DNA of 64,000 nucleotides, taken from contig NZ_AEVS01000031.1 in the NCBI RefSeq assembly GCF_000189255.1, positions 30,359-94,358 on the forward strand, given 5' to 3'. A program made the position numbers and the translations under genes. This document shows positions 1 to 7,688 of this stretch, one piece after another (position 1 is the stretch's first letter; every line of letters starts with the position of its first letter). This DNA comes from Vibrio brasiliensis LMG 20546 (GTDB lineage: Bacteria > Pseudomonadota > Gammaproteobacteria > Enterobacterales > Vibrionaceae). The notes below the pieces were generated by a model. The model was given only the letters and a program-made list of their open reading frames with translations, did no database searches and was not told the DNA's origin.

Positions 1-228
1 TCAGAGCAGCGTAAAATGGTCGCTCTGCAAGCGTTATATAATGCGATTCCACTCGGGGCGTTTATTGCTCTGATGACGACTTTGAGTGGCTGGGGTTATG
101 AAAACTGGGGTGCCAACGTTTTCTGGGCGATGGCGGTAATGGGTGTTCTGGCACTATTTATCAAAGTCGAACCACAGGCTCATAGTGTTAACGATGTGAT
201 TAAAGCCGAGCCCAAAGCACAGAATTAA
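1..228 (+). CDS. C-terminal end of a membrane transporter, probably MFS (partial)
   Basis: The reading frame is open from the first base of the window, so this is the tail of a longer gene whose start lies outside. The 75 visible residues contain two hydrophobic stretches (about residues 13-26 and 39-55) joined by a short loop, followed by a polar tail ending in KAEPKAQN. This fits the last two membrane helices and cytoplasmic tail of a 12-helix carrier of the major facilitator type. No substrate can be inferred. A terminator follows directly and the next gene is the CrbS-like kinase. It could be another polytopic carrier family; the tail alone does not decide. Confidence 0.6.
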   Translation, partial: SEQRKMVALQALYNAIPLGAFIALMTTLSGWGYENWGANVFWAMAVMGVLALFIKVEPQAHSVNDVIKAEPKAQN

Positions 229-268
229 GCCTCTCTGATTGAGTTCAGATGCTTTAATGAGTTTAATG

Positions 269-300
269 AAACCTCTTCAATATGAAGAGGTTTTTTGTTT
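269..300 (+). terminator. Rho-independent terminator after the partial transporter
   Basis: A ten-base stem (AACCTCTTCA / TGAAGAGGTT) with a three-base loop is followed by a T-rich run. It separates the upstream transporter from the kinase gene that begins 47 bases further on. Confidence 0.85.
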
Positions 301-346
301 TATGAGTAAAGCAAACGACATGGACGAAAATGGATAAGGATATCTG

Positions 347-3300
347 ATGCAGGGTTGGCTCGTGATCACCGTATCACTGTTGTATCTCGGTTTACTGTTT
401 CTCATTGCCTGGTACGGCGATAAACAACACTCTTGGTTAGCCAAATGGCGACCTTGGGTCTACAGTTTGTCAATTGCGGTTTATTGTACCTCGTGGACCT
501 TCTATGGCACGGTGGGTCAGGCGAGTAGTAACCCATGGTCATTCCTGCCAATCTATATTGCCCCGATTCTGGTATTCACCTTAGGATGGCGTATTCTTGC
601 CAGGCTTATCATTACCGCTAAGCGCGAACATATCACTTCAATAGCCGACTTTATCGCTGCCCGTTACGGCAAGTCACAAGGATTGGCGGTAGTCGTGACC
701 CTCATTGCTGTCGCCGGTATTCTTCCTTATATCGCCCTGCAACTGCGTGGCATCACCATGGGCTTAGAGATAATTGCCCCGGATTTGCCAGCGCAATTTG
801 AAGGCTCGGGCTTTGATGTCTCATGGTTTGTCGTGGTGGCACTCGCGGTGTTTACCATGCTGTTTGGTACCCGCCATATCGATAATACCGAGCACCACCG
901 CGGTATGATGATGGCAATCGCGTTTGAATCGATTATCAAGCTGGTGGCCTTTCTCGCCGTTGGTCTGTTTATCCTTTTTCTGGCCGTTAATCGCAGTGAT
1001 GTTGAACTGGTTGAGATCGCTCGCCAGACTTATCAGTCACCGAATGTTCCTACGTTACTGATTCATACTGTTCTTACTATGCTGGCGATTGTCTGTCTGC
1101 CGCGTCAGTTCCACACTATGGTAGTAGAAAACGAACGTGCTCAAGATCTGCATACTGCCCGCTGGCTGTTCCCTGTTTACCTGATCTTAATGGGAATGTT
1201 TGTCCTGCCTATCGCTTGGGTAGGGCAATCTCTGTTGAGCAACGCCAGCCCGGATACCTACGTGATTAGCTTGCCGATGGCAGTTGGTGCTCAGGACGTT
1301 GCGTTGTTGGCGTTCTTAGGTGGTACATCCGCTGCCAGTGGTATGGTTATTGTCTCGACAATTGCATTGGCAATCATGGTATCCAATGACTTAGTCATGC
1401 CACTGTTGCTGCGTAGGATGCGTCTGTCTCAGCGTAATCATCGCCACTTTTCTGGTTTACTGTTGGTTATTCGTCGTGGATTGATCTTGCTACTACTGCT
1501 TGGTGCGTGGGCTTTCTATCAGGCGTTAGGAAGTATTCACTCACTGTCAGCAATCGGATTCCTCTCATTTGCCGCAATTACCCAATTCGCTCCGGCGCTG
1601 TTAGGGGGGATGTACTGGCGTCAGGGCAATCGCAAAGGTGTCTATGTCGGATTAGCGGTCGGCTTTACTGTGTGGCTGATAACCCTAATGAGTCAGACCG
1701 ATATGCTGGCCGGCAGTGCGGACAGCAACTTGCTGCTGTGGCTGATCACGCCGCCGCAGTTACTGCAGAATTGGGACGTAACCAACTCGGATTGGGGAAT
1801 ATTACTGAGTATTTCCCTAAACGCCCTGTGTTACGTAGTCGTGTCGCTGTTTACTCGCGCTAGTCTCAGTGAGCGTTTACAGTCCGCTGCTTTCGTTGGT
1901 ACCCCATTACCAGAAAGTGAGAACATGAGTCTGTACCAAAGCCGCGTGACGGTTGGTGAACTGGAAATGCTCGCCTCACGTTTTGTTGGCCGACAAAGGG
2001 TTCGTAATGCATTCAGACAGTATTGGCAGCAGCAGCGCGAGACCATGCTACCCAATCAACAAGCTCCCTCGACACTGATACGTCACACAGAGCGTGTACT
2101 AGCCGGTGTGTTTGGTGCGTCATCGGCAAAGTTAGTACTAACTTCTGCTCTACAGGGGCGCAACATGCAGCTGGAAGAAGTGGCGACCATTGTTGATGAA
2201 GCTTCAGAGCTGTATGACTTCAGCCGAGGATTGTTGCAGGGTGCAATTGAACATATCGGTCAGGGCATTGCTGTTGTCGATAAACAGCTAAGGCTGGTGG
2301 CATGGAACCAGCGCTATCTCGAATTGTTTACATTCCCTGCGGGCTTGATTCAGGTCGGTAGACCAATAGCCGATGTGATTCGTCATAATGCAGAACAGGG
2401 ATTATGTGGCCCGGGCGACCCTGAACAACATGTTCGCCGCCGTGTATTCCATTTAGAGCAAGGTACTCGCCATACATCATCGCGAGTGCGTCCTGATGGG
2501 CGGGTTATTGAGGTTCAGGGTAATCCAATGCCTGGCGGTGGGTTTGTAATGAGCTTTACTGATATCACCGTATTCCGCGATGCCGAGCAGGCGCTAAAAG
2601 ATGCCAACGAGAGTCTGGAGGAGCGAGTTCAGGAGCGAACTAAAGAACTGGAACAACTGAATAAAAAGTTGGTGTCAGCGACTCAGCGTTCGGAGCACGA
2701 GTCTCAATCTAAATCCCGTTTCTTGGCGGCGGTCAGTCACGATTTGATGCAACCACTCAATGCAGCGCGACTCTTTGCCTCTTCACTTTCAGAAGTTGCC
2801 AACGAGCCGGAAACCAAACAGCTATCCAAACATATTGAAAGTGCTTTAGGCGCAGCAGAAGACTTGATTGGTGACCTGCTTGATATTTCACGCCTCGAGT
2901 CGGGCAAACTGGATATCAACGTCCACGGCTTTGCCATCAATGATGTTCTGTCTAACCTCAATGCTGAATTTAGTGCGCTTGCCAAGCAACAGGGCATTGA
3001 GTTCTCCATGATTCCGAGTCAGCTGTTAGTTCAATCAGACCCTAAATTACTGCGTCGGGTTGTGCAGAACTTTTTGACCAATGCATTCCGTTATAGCCCA
3101 AGGGGCAAGGTGGTACTAGGAGTTAAGCGTATCGGCGGTAAAGCAAGGATCGATGTCTGGGACAACGGCATGGGGATCGATGAAGATAAGCAGCAAGAGA
3201 TCTTCGAAGAGTTTAACCGCGGTAGTCAGGTGCGATCAGATCAGGGGCTTGGCCTTGGTTTGGCAATCTCGAAAGGGATTGCTCATGTACTTGGTCATCA

Positions 3301-3775
3301 AATCACTATGCGTTCTTGGCCAGGTCAGGGTAGCGTGTTCTCGATTACTTTAGACCGTAGCGAAGAAGCGTTAGCGCCAGTTAAAGAGAGCGTTACTACC
3401 GTTGCATCTGACCTTAGCCATCTCAGGGTTCTGTGTGTCGACAATGAGCAGGATATTCTGGTTGGTATGGAAAACTTACTTGGTCGTTGGGGTTGTGATG
3501 TGCGGACTGCCGTTGATCTCGTGGGTAGCCTGCAGTTGATTGATGAACATTGGGTGCCTGACGTGATTCTGTCTGACTATCGTCTCGATAATGGCCGAAC
3601 CGGACTAGAGGTCCTGCAACAGTGCCGATTGCGCTTAGGCGACAGCTTTATTGGTGTCATCATTAGTGCTGATCGTACCGACGATATGCTTGATGGCATT
3701 AAGTCGAATGGGTTTAGTTTTATTCCTAAGCCAGTTAAACCGCTCAAGCTAAGGGCGGTATTGAATCGGGTGTAG
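347..3775 (+). CDS. crbS: Transporter-like hybrid sensor histidine kinase (CrbS-like)
   Basis: The protein is a 1142-residue inner-membrane hybrid kinase. Residues about 1-500 form a multi-helix sodium/solute symporter (SLC5/SSF) domain, followed by a linker region where relatives carry a STAC domain. Then come a PAS domain (about 640-755, with GQGIAVVDKQLRLVAWN), a short coiled coil, the HisKA domain with phosphoacceptor His798 in AVSHDLMQP, and the ATPase domain (N box FLTNAFRYS, G boxes DNGMGID and GLGLGLAIS). A C-terminal receiver domain has Asp1077 in LSDYRLDNG. This architecture matches CrbS of Vibrio cholerae and MxtR of Pseudomonas, which with CrbR/ErdR control acetyl-CoA synthetase and the acetate switch. 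A CrbR-like regulator lies at 7689-8324 and a free-standing symporter of the same fold at 4734-6461. The symbol is by architecture and context. Confidence 0.85.
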   Translation: MQGWLVITVSLLYLGLLFLIAWYGDKQHSWLAKWRPWVYSLSIAVYCTSWTFYGTVGQASSNPWSFLPIYIAPILVFTLGWRILARLIITAKREHITSIADFIAARYGKSQGLAVVVTLIAVAGILPYIALQLRGITMGLEIIAPDLPAQFEGSGFDVSWFVVVALAVFTMLFGTRHIDNTEHHRGMMMAIAFESIIKLVAFLAVGLFILFLAVNRSDVELVEIARQTYQSPNVPTLLIHTVLTMLAIVCLPRQFHTMVVENERAQDLHTARWLFPVYLILMGMFVLPIAWVGQSLLSNASPDTYVISLPMAVGAQDVALLAFLGGTSAASGMVIVSTIALAIMVSNDLVMPLLLRRMRLSQRNHRHFSGLLLVIRRGLILLLLLGAWAFYQALGSIHSLSAIGFLSFAAITQFAPALLGGMYWRQGNRKGVYVGLAVGFTVWLITLMSQTDMLAGSADSNLLLWLITPPQLLQNWDVTNSDWGILLSISLNALCYVVVSLFTRASLSERLQSAAFVGTPLPESENMSLYQSRVTVGELEMLASRFVGRQRVRNAFRQYWQQQRETMLPNQQAPSTLIRHTERVLAGVFGASSAKLVLTSALQGRNMQLEEVATIVDEASELYDFSRGLLQGAIEHIGQGIAVVDKQLRLVAWNQRYLELFTFPAGLIQVGRPIADVIRHNAEQGLCGPGDPEQHVRRRVFHLEQGTRHTSSRVRPDGRVIEVQGNPMPGGGFVMSFTDITVFRDAEQALKDANESLEERVQERTKELEQLNKKLVSATQRSEHESQSKSRFLAAVSHDLMQPLNAARLFASSLSEVANEPETKQLSKHIESALGAAEDLIGDLLDISRLESGKLDINVHGFAINDVLSNLNAEFSALAKQQGIEFSMIPSQLLVQSDPKLLRRVVQNFLTNAFRYSPRGKVVLGVKRIGGKARIDVWDNGMGIDEDKQQEIFEEFNRGSQVRSDQGLGLGLAISKGIAHVLGHQITMRSWPGQGSVFSITLDRSEEALAPVKESVTTVASDLSHLRVLCVDNEQDILVGMENLLGRWGCDVRTAVDLVGSLQLIDEHWVPDVILSDYRLDNGRTGLEVLQQCRLRLGDSFIGVIISADRTDDMLDGIKSNGFSFIPKPVKPLKLRAVLNRV

Positions 3776-3940
3776 GGCGCCTCGCTCGGATAATTGAGAG
3801 CGGGCTGGGCCCTGCGAGAATTTAGAACGCTGCGCTCCGAGAATCGAGACCGGACTCCGTCCTTCGAGAGGTGCGCGTTATAGCTGCTGGGTAGATATCA
3901 GAACCAGAGCTTTTTGTTGAGAACTTACGTCTAAAATACA
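3776..3940. repeat. REP-like hairpin array with conserved tail, copy 1
   Basis: Directly after the crbS-like stop codon lie short hairpin units, each with a core such as GGGC-TGG-GCCC or GGAC-TCC-GTCC, separated by GCGAGA or TCGAGA spacers (about 3776-3870). They are followed by a tail beginning GAGAGGTGCGCGTTATAGCTG. The tail continues through CAGAACCAGAGCTTTTTGTTG to ACGTCTAAAATAC. Related copies lie at 17091-17193, 32039-32175, 49489-49552 and 63814-64000. This copy sits between convergent genes. Confidence 0.85.
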
Positions 3941-3941
3941 G

Positions 3942-3975
3942 AAAAAAGGTTGACGCCCTATAACGTCAACCTTCC
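3942..3975 (-). terminator. Terminator of the small membrane-protein gene
   Basis: Perfect ten-base stem AAGGTTGACG / CGTCAACCTT with an eight-base loop (3946-3973). On the minus strand it is followed by a T run, placing it just downstream of the stop codon of the gene at 3991-4473. The same hairpin core and its flank (TTC-CAAAATTTTCTC) recur at 49626-49666, so it may belong to the repeat family rather than to this gene alone. Confidence 0.75.
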
Positions 3976-3990
3976 AAAATTTTCTCTCTT

Positions 3991-4473
3991 CTATTCCGTA
4001 AACAACGTTTCGTACTTCACAAACGCAGTCTGTGTTTCTCCATAGTAAAGAGTGCCGTTAGACTGAACTGCTACTCTCAACCAACTCTCTTCTGATTGAG
4101 GCTTAGGCAGTGAAATCATCCACTGTTTACCGCTGCTGTCGGCAGGTTGCATGTCAATTGGCTGGGCATCCTGATCTTGTCCATTAACCAATGATAGTTT
4201 TACACCATCGAGCGGGTAAGCGGCTTTTAGTGATAGATCTAGTCCCTGCGCCGTTAGCTTTTCTGAACGGAACTGCACCTTAAAATCGCCGTTGGTCATA
4301 TCACATAGTCCACTGGTATAGCGACAGTTAGATTTGGCTGCCAGCTTATATGTTTCCCCTTCTTTAGCGGCGTGAGGTTTTTCACTCAGTGCCATATCTG
4401 TCCCAAAGTAGGCAATCAAAGAAAGAATAGGGGCTATCAATAGTGCAATCAGAAAGTGCTTGTTCTTGAACAT
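3991..4473 (-). CDS. Hypothetical single-pass membrane protein
   Basis: A 160-residue protein that I do not recognise as a named family. It has a short basic N-terminus (MFKNK), one hydrophobic helix (about residues 7-27), then a soluble region of about 130 residues that would face the periplasm. That region contains two cysteines close together (CRYTSGLC, residues about 50-57) that could form a disulfide. It is transcribed towards the crbS-like gene and lies downstream of the symporter gene on the same strand, 260 bases apart, with an actP terminator and a MITE-like repeat between. The start codon is three bases from the end of that repeat, so its ribosome-binding region is inside the repeat. 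A role in acetate uptake or sensing is suggested only by position. Confidence 0.7.
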   Translation of the reverse strand: MFKNKHFLIALLIAPILSLIAYFGTDMALSEKPHAAKEGETYKLAAKSNCRYTSGLCDMTNGDFKVQFRSEKLTAQGLDLSLKAAYPLDGVKLSLVNGQDQDAQPIDMQPADSSGKQWMISLPKPQSEESWLRVAVQSNGTLYYGETQTAFVKYETLFTE

Positions 4474-4476
4474 AAA

Positions 4477-4638
4477 ATACTAGTTCCATCAATTATCTGT
4501 TCATTCGTGCTGGCTAAAATCGCTAATAACTGCGTTAAAGATTTAGAAGGTAAAGCAACTAGCTTGCTGCAATCTTTGCCTTGTTCTAAGCGATTTTTTC
4601 TGCGTAATCTCTGAACATAGAATCAATGGCACTGGTAT
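4477..4638. mobile_element. MITE-like repeat, copy 1 (162 bp)
   Basis: The ends form an imperfect 27-bp terminal inverted repeat: ATACTAGTTCCATCAATTAT at the left and, read on the other strand from the right end, ATACCAGTGCCATTGATTCT. About 21 of 27 positions match. The inside contains a second inverted pair, AAAATCGCT / AGCGATTTT. A 163-bp relative lies at 28373-28535. The element has no coding capacity, so any movement would need a transposase supplied elsewhere. Its left end stops three bases before the start codon of the gene at 3991-4473. Confidence 0.8.
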
Positions 4639-4691
4639 ACGTCCTTGCTACTGTTCAGAGAATCTTTAATTATTAGAATAAGTTAAGCGAA

Positions 4692-4720
4692 TAAAAAAGC
4701 CCCAGATGGGGCTTTTGTGG
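4692..4720 (-). terminator. Terminator of the symporter operon
   Basis: On the minus strand the stem AAAAGCCCC / GGGGCTTTT with a T run follows the symporter stop codon by about 15 bases. Confidence 0.85.
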
Positions 4721-4733
4721 TTTAGATTAGATT

Positions 4734-6461
4734 TTAGTGGTCAACAGCGCCGCCAGCACCTGCTGGTACACGTACGTGTTCAACCAGATCTTTAACTTCT
4801 TGTGGAGTTTCAGCTGTTACTTTCGATACAGCGAACGCTACTAGGAAGTTAAATACCGCACCAATTGCACCAAATGCGTTTGGTTCGATGCCTAGGAACC
4901 AGTTGCTACCCCAGCTTTCTAGGTATTTCCAGTCAGCGACAAATAGGATGCCTTTGTGCTGGAATACGTAGAATAGAGTGATACTGATACCCGCAACCAT
5001 ACCTGCGATTGCACCTTCTTTGTTGATACCTTTGCTGAAGATACCCATCATCAGTGCAGGGAAGATGGACGATGCGGCCAGACCGAAGGCCAGTGCTACC
5101 GTACCTGCTGCAAAGCCTGGCGGGTTGAGGCCCAGATAACCAGCCACTGCAATCGCCACCGCCATGGAGATTCGACTGGCGAGCAGTTCTTTCTTCTCAG
5201 ATATATTCGGATTTATAACGCCTTTGATTAAGTCATGTGATATCGCGGAGGATATCGCCAGCAATAGACCTGCTGCGGTTGAAAGTGCCGCTGCCAGACC
5301 ACCTGCTGCCACTAGAGCGATTACCCAGTTTGGTAGCTTCGCAATCTCAGGGTTAGCCAGTACCATGATGTCACGGTCAACTTTTAGCTCATTCGTTGCT
5401 GCGCTAGAAGTGTATTGGATGTTGCCATCGCCGTTCTTATCTTCGAAACCAAGTAGACCTGTTTTCTCCCAGTTCTTGAACCAGTCTGGACGCTCATCAT
5501 AAGCAAGATGCTGACCTGGAGCTGGGTTAACAGTATCCATTAGGTTTAGACGAGCCATTGCAGATACTGCTGGAGCAGTAGTGTATAGGATAGCGATGAA
5601 TACTAGAGCCCAACCTGCTGATGTACGTGCGTCACGAACCTTAGGTACAGTGAAGAAACGGATGATTACGTGTGGTAGACCTGCAGTACCGATCATTAGT
5701 GACATAGTGTAAACGAACATGTTCAGTGTATCGCCACGGACTTGCGTGGTGTATTCACTAAATCCGAGTTCGGTCACCACCTGGTCGAGCCTGTCGAGCA
5801 GATACACATCGGTGCCTTGGATAGTACTACCCAGACCAATCTGAGGTAGAGGGTTACCAGTTAACTGCAGAGAGATAAAGATTGCTGGAATAGTGTAAGC
5901 TAAAATGAGTACGCAATATTGAGCAATCTGCGTGTAAGTAATCCCTTTCATGCCGCCCATTACTGCGTACATGAATACGATACACATACCAATCAGAAGA
6001 CCAGTAGAGTAATCAACTTCTAGGAAACGACCGAACGCAACACCAACACCTTTCATCTGACCGATAACGTAAGTTACCGACGCGATGATAAGACAAACAA
6101 CCGCCACGATACGTGCCGCGTTTGAGTAGAAACGCTCACCTACGAACTCTGGTACAGTAAACTTGCCGAACTTACGTAGGTAAGGTGCAAGTAGAAGTGC
6201 TAGAAGTACGTAACCGCCTGTCCAACCCATTAGGAATACGGAACCGCCGTAACCCATAAAGGCGATCAGACCAGCCATAGAGATAAATGATGCTGCTGAC
6301 ATCCAGTCCGCTGCTGTTGCCATGCCGTTAGCGATTGGGTTTACACCACCGCCTGCAACATAGAACTCTTTAGTTGATCCAGCACGTGCCCAAATCGCAA
6401 TACCGATGTAAAGGATAAAGGTCGCACCAACAACGAGGTAAGTGATAGTTTTCAAATCCAT
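4734..6461 (-). CDS. Sodium:solute symporter, ActP/VC_2705-like subfamily
   Basis: A 575-residue inner-membrane carrier of the SSF (SLC5) family with about 13 hydrophobic helices, beginning MDLKTITYLVVGATFILY. The GMATAADWMSAASFISMAG stretch (residues 46-64) is the family's conserved first-helix signature. It resembles ActP-type acetate carriers and the subfamily typified by V. cholerae VC_2705, which pairs with a DUF4212 small subunit. That partner is the next gene upstream, 12 bases away, so the two are an operon. Two long loops break the helix pattern (residues about 215-240 and 305-375). The second contains an EF-hand-like segment, DKNGDGNIQ, at 341-349, which is unusual for a symporter. 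The CrbS/CrbR context favours acetate or another short organic acid as substrate, but that is inference. Confidence 0.88.
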   Translation of the reverse strand: MDLKTITYLVVGATFILYIGIAIWARAGSTKEFYVAGGGVNPIANGMATAADWMSAASFISMAGLIAFMGYGGSVFLMGWTGGYVLLALLLAPYLRKFGKFTVPEFVGERFYSNAARIVAVVCLIIASVTYVIGQMKGVGVAFGRFLEVDYSTGLLIGMCIVFMYAVMGGMKGITYTQIAQYCVLILAYTIPAIFISLQLTGNPLPQIGLGSTIQGTDVYLLDRLDQVVTELGFSEYTTQVRGDTLNMFVYTMSLMIGTAGLPHVIIRFFTVPKVRDARTSAGWALVFIAILYTTAPAVSAMARLNLMDTVNPAPGQHLAYDERPDWFKNWEKTGLLGFEDKNGDGNIQYTSSAATNELKVDRDIMVLANPEIAKLPNWVIALVAAGGLAAALSTAAGLLLAISSAISHDLIKGVINPNISEKKELLASRISMAVAIAVAGYLGLNPPGFAAGTVALAFGLAASSIFPALMMGIFSKGINKEGAIAGMVAGISITLFYVFQHKGILFVADWKYLESWGSNWFLGIEPNAFGAIGAVFNFLVAFAVSKVTAETPQEVKDLVEHVRVPAGAGGAVDH

Positions 6462-6473
6462 CTGAGTTACTCC

Positions 6474-6737
6474 TTACTCATCTACGCCGAATTCACGGTC
6501 AATTTGGCGCATTTTCCACGCGTAGTAGAAAATAATACCTAGGAAGGTATAGATGGACCCTTGCTGTGCGAACCAGAAGCCCAGCTTGTAACCACCTAGT
6601 TGAAATTGATTAAGTACGTCGACAAATAAGATGCCGCAGCCAAAAGAAACGACAAACCAAACCACCATTAGGTTGATCATCAGTTTTACGTTCTTATCCC
6701 AATAGGCTTTGGCTTTATCTTGACTTTCAAACGCCAT
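6474..6737 (-). CDS. DUF4212 small subunit of the sodium:solute symporter
   Basis: An 87-residue protein with two membrane helices (about residues 22-42 and 55-77), typical of the small subunit always found next to VC_2705-type symporters. The start at 6737 (MAFESQDKAKAYW) is preferred over an upstream in-frame ATG because a strong ribosome-binding site, AAGGAGG, lies seven bases before it. The gene precedes the symporter by 12 bases and is presumably co-translated with it. The function of this subunit is not established; it is thought to assist assembly or activity of the carrier. Confidence 0.88.
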   Translation of the reverse strand: MAFESQDKAKAYWDKNVKLMINLMVVWFVVSFGCGILFVDVLNQFQLGGYKLGFWFAQQGSIYTFLGIIFYYAWKMRQIDREFGVDE

Positions 6738-6844
6738 TGCCGCCTCCTTACGATTGGTTTTGTTGTTAAGAAAATGTTTCAATATCTACACTAGCAAGGG
6801 TGGGGCAAGAACTCTTTTCAACTTTAGTCGGGGCATGAAAAACA

Positions 6845-6873
6845 AAAAGCGCCTAAAAATAAGGCGCTTAAAG
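6845..6873 (-). terminator. Terminator of marC
   Basis: Eight-base stem AAGCGCCT / AGGCGCTT around a seven-base A/T loop. On the minus strand it is followed by TTTTTGTTTTTC. It lies about 85 bases past the marC stop codon and upstream of the symporter operon. Confidence 0.85.
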
Positions 6874-6957
6874 GAATTAGTGATAATTATGTGATGTTAA
6901 CGTTGTGTTAAATTAGCCTAAAGTCTAACGTTTTCGACTCAGACCAGGCGAATTTTT

Positions 6958-7584
6958 CTAGCCAAGATAGAAATCTTTGATCCCCATCAGCAGATTATTG
7001 ACTGCTACAGCCGCCAGAATCAGCCCCATTACTCGACTGATGATGGCAGCACCAACGTTACCAATCCATTTTTGAATATGTGTCGCGCCTAGCAACAGCA
7101 GCAGAGTGATAACCAGTACAGCGACCATCACTGCGGCGGTAATACTCTGATCAACAACGGCATAGCGGTGATTATCTGTCAGCATGACGATTGCCATCAT
7201 TGCCCCTGGCGAGGCGATGGAAGGAATAGCCAGTGGATAGACGGCCAGATCGGCTAAGTCGGAGTGGCTCACTTCTTCAGATAACTTGGTTTCTTGCTCT
7301 GGTTTGGATTCACCGAAAATCATGGTTAAGGCAAACAGCAGTAGTACCAGTCCGCCAGCCGCTTGAAATGCCGGTAGGGGGATCTGCATAGCTTCGAGTA
7401 ACAATTGACCTGCTACGAGGAAGAAGAGTAAGACGCCGGTTGCGATAGCAACCGCTTTAAGTGCGACCAGACGACGCTGCTTTGCGGTTAGGTGCTGAGT
7501 TTGAGAGAGATAAACTGGCACCGAACCGATTGGATCAATGACCGCCCATAGGACGACAAATTGGGTGATTAAAATGCTTAGCAA
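6958..7584 (-). CDS. MarC/NAAT family integral membrane protein
   Basis: A 208-residue protein with six hydrophobic helices and the family motif AVIDPIGSVPVYL near the N-terminus (residues about 15-27), plus a second AIPSIASPGAMMA repeat around residues 120-132. The two related halves are typical of the MarC (UPF0056) family. Members were once linked to multiple antibiotic resistance, but that link has not held up and the substrate is unknown. The gene stands alone between the response regulator gene and the symporter pair, on the same strand, and has its own terminator. Confidence 0.88.
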   Translation of the reverse strand: MLSILITQFVVLWAVIDPIGSVPVYLSQTQHLTAKQRRLVALKAVAIATGVLLFFLVAGQLLLEAMQIPLPAFQAAGGLVLLLFALTMIFGESKPEQETKLSEEVSHSDLADLAVYPLAIPSIASPGAMMAIVMLTDNHRYAVVDQSITAAVMVAVLVITLLLLLGATHIQKWIGNVGAAIISRVMGLILAAVAVNNLLMGIKDFYLG

Positions 7585-7688
7585 GAGAAGTACTCCCAGA
7601 GTTAGTGAACAGAGGGGTAAATCAGATTGTTGCCTGATAAAAGCATTTTAGCAAAAAATCGGTGCCGTTAGTGTTATGTAAGTGTGAA

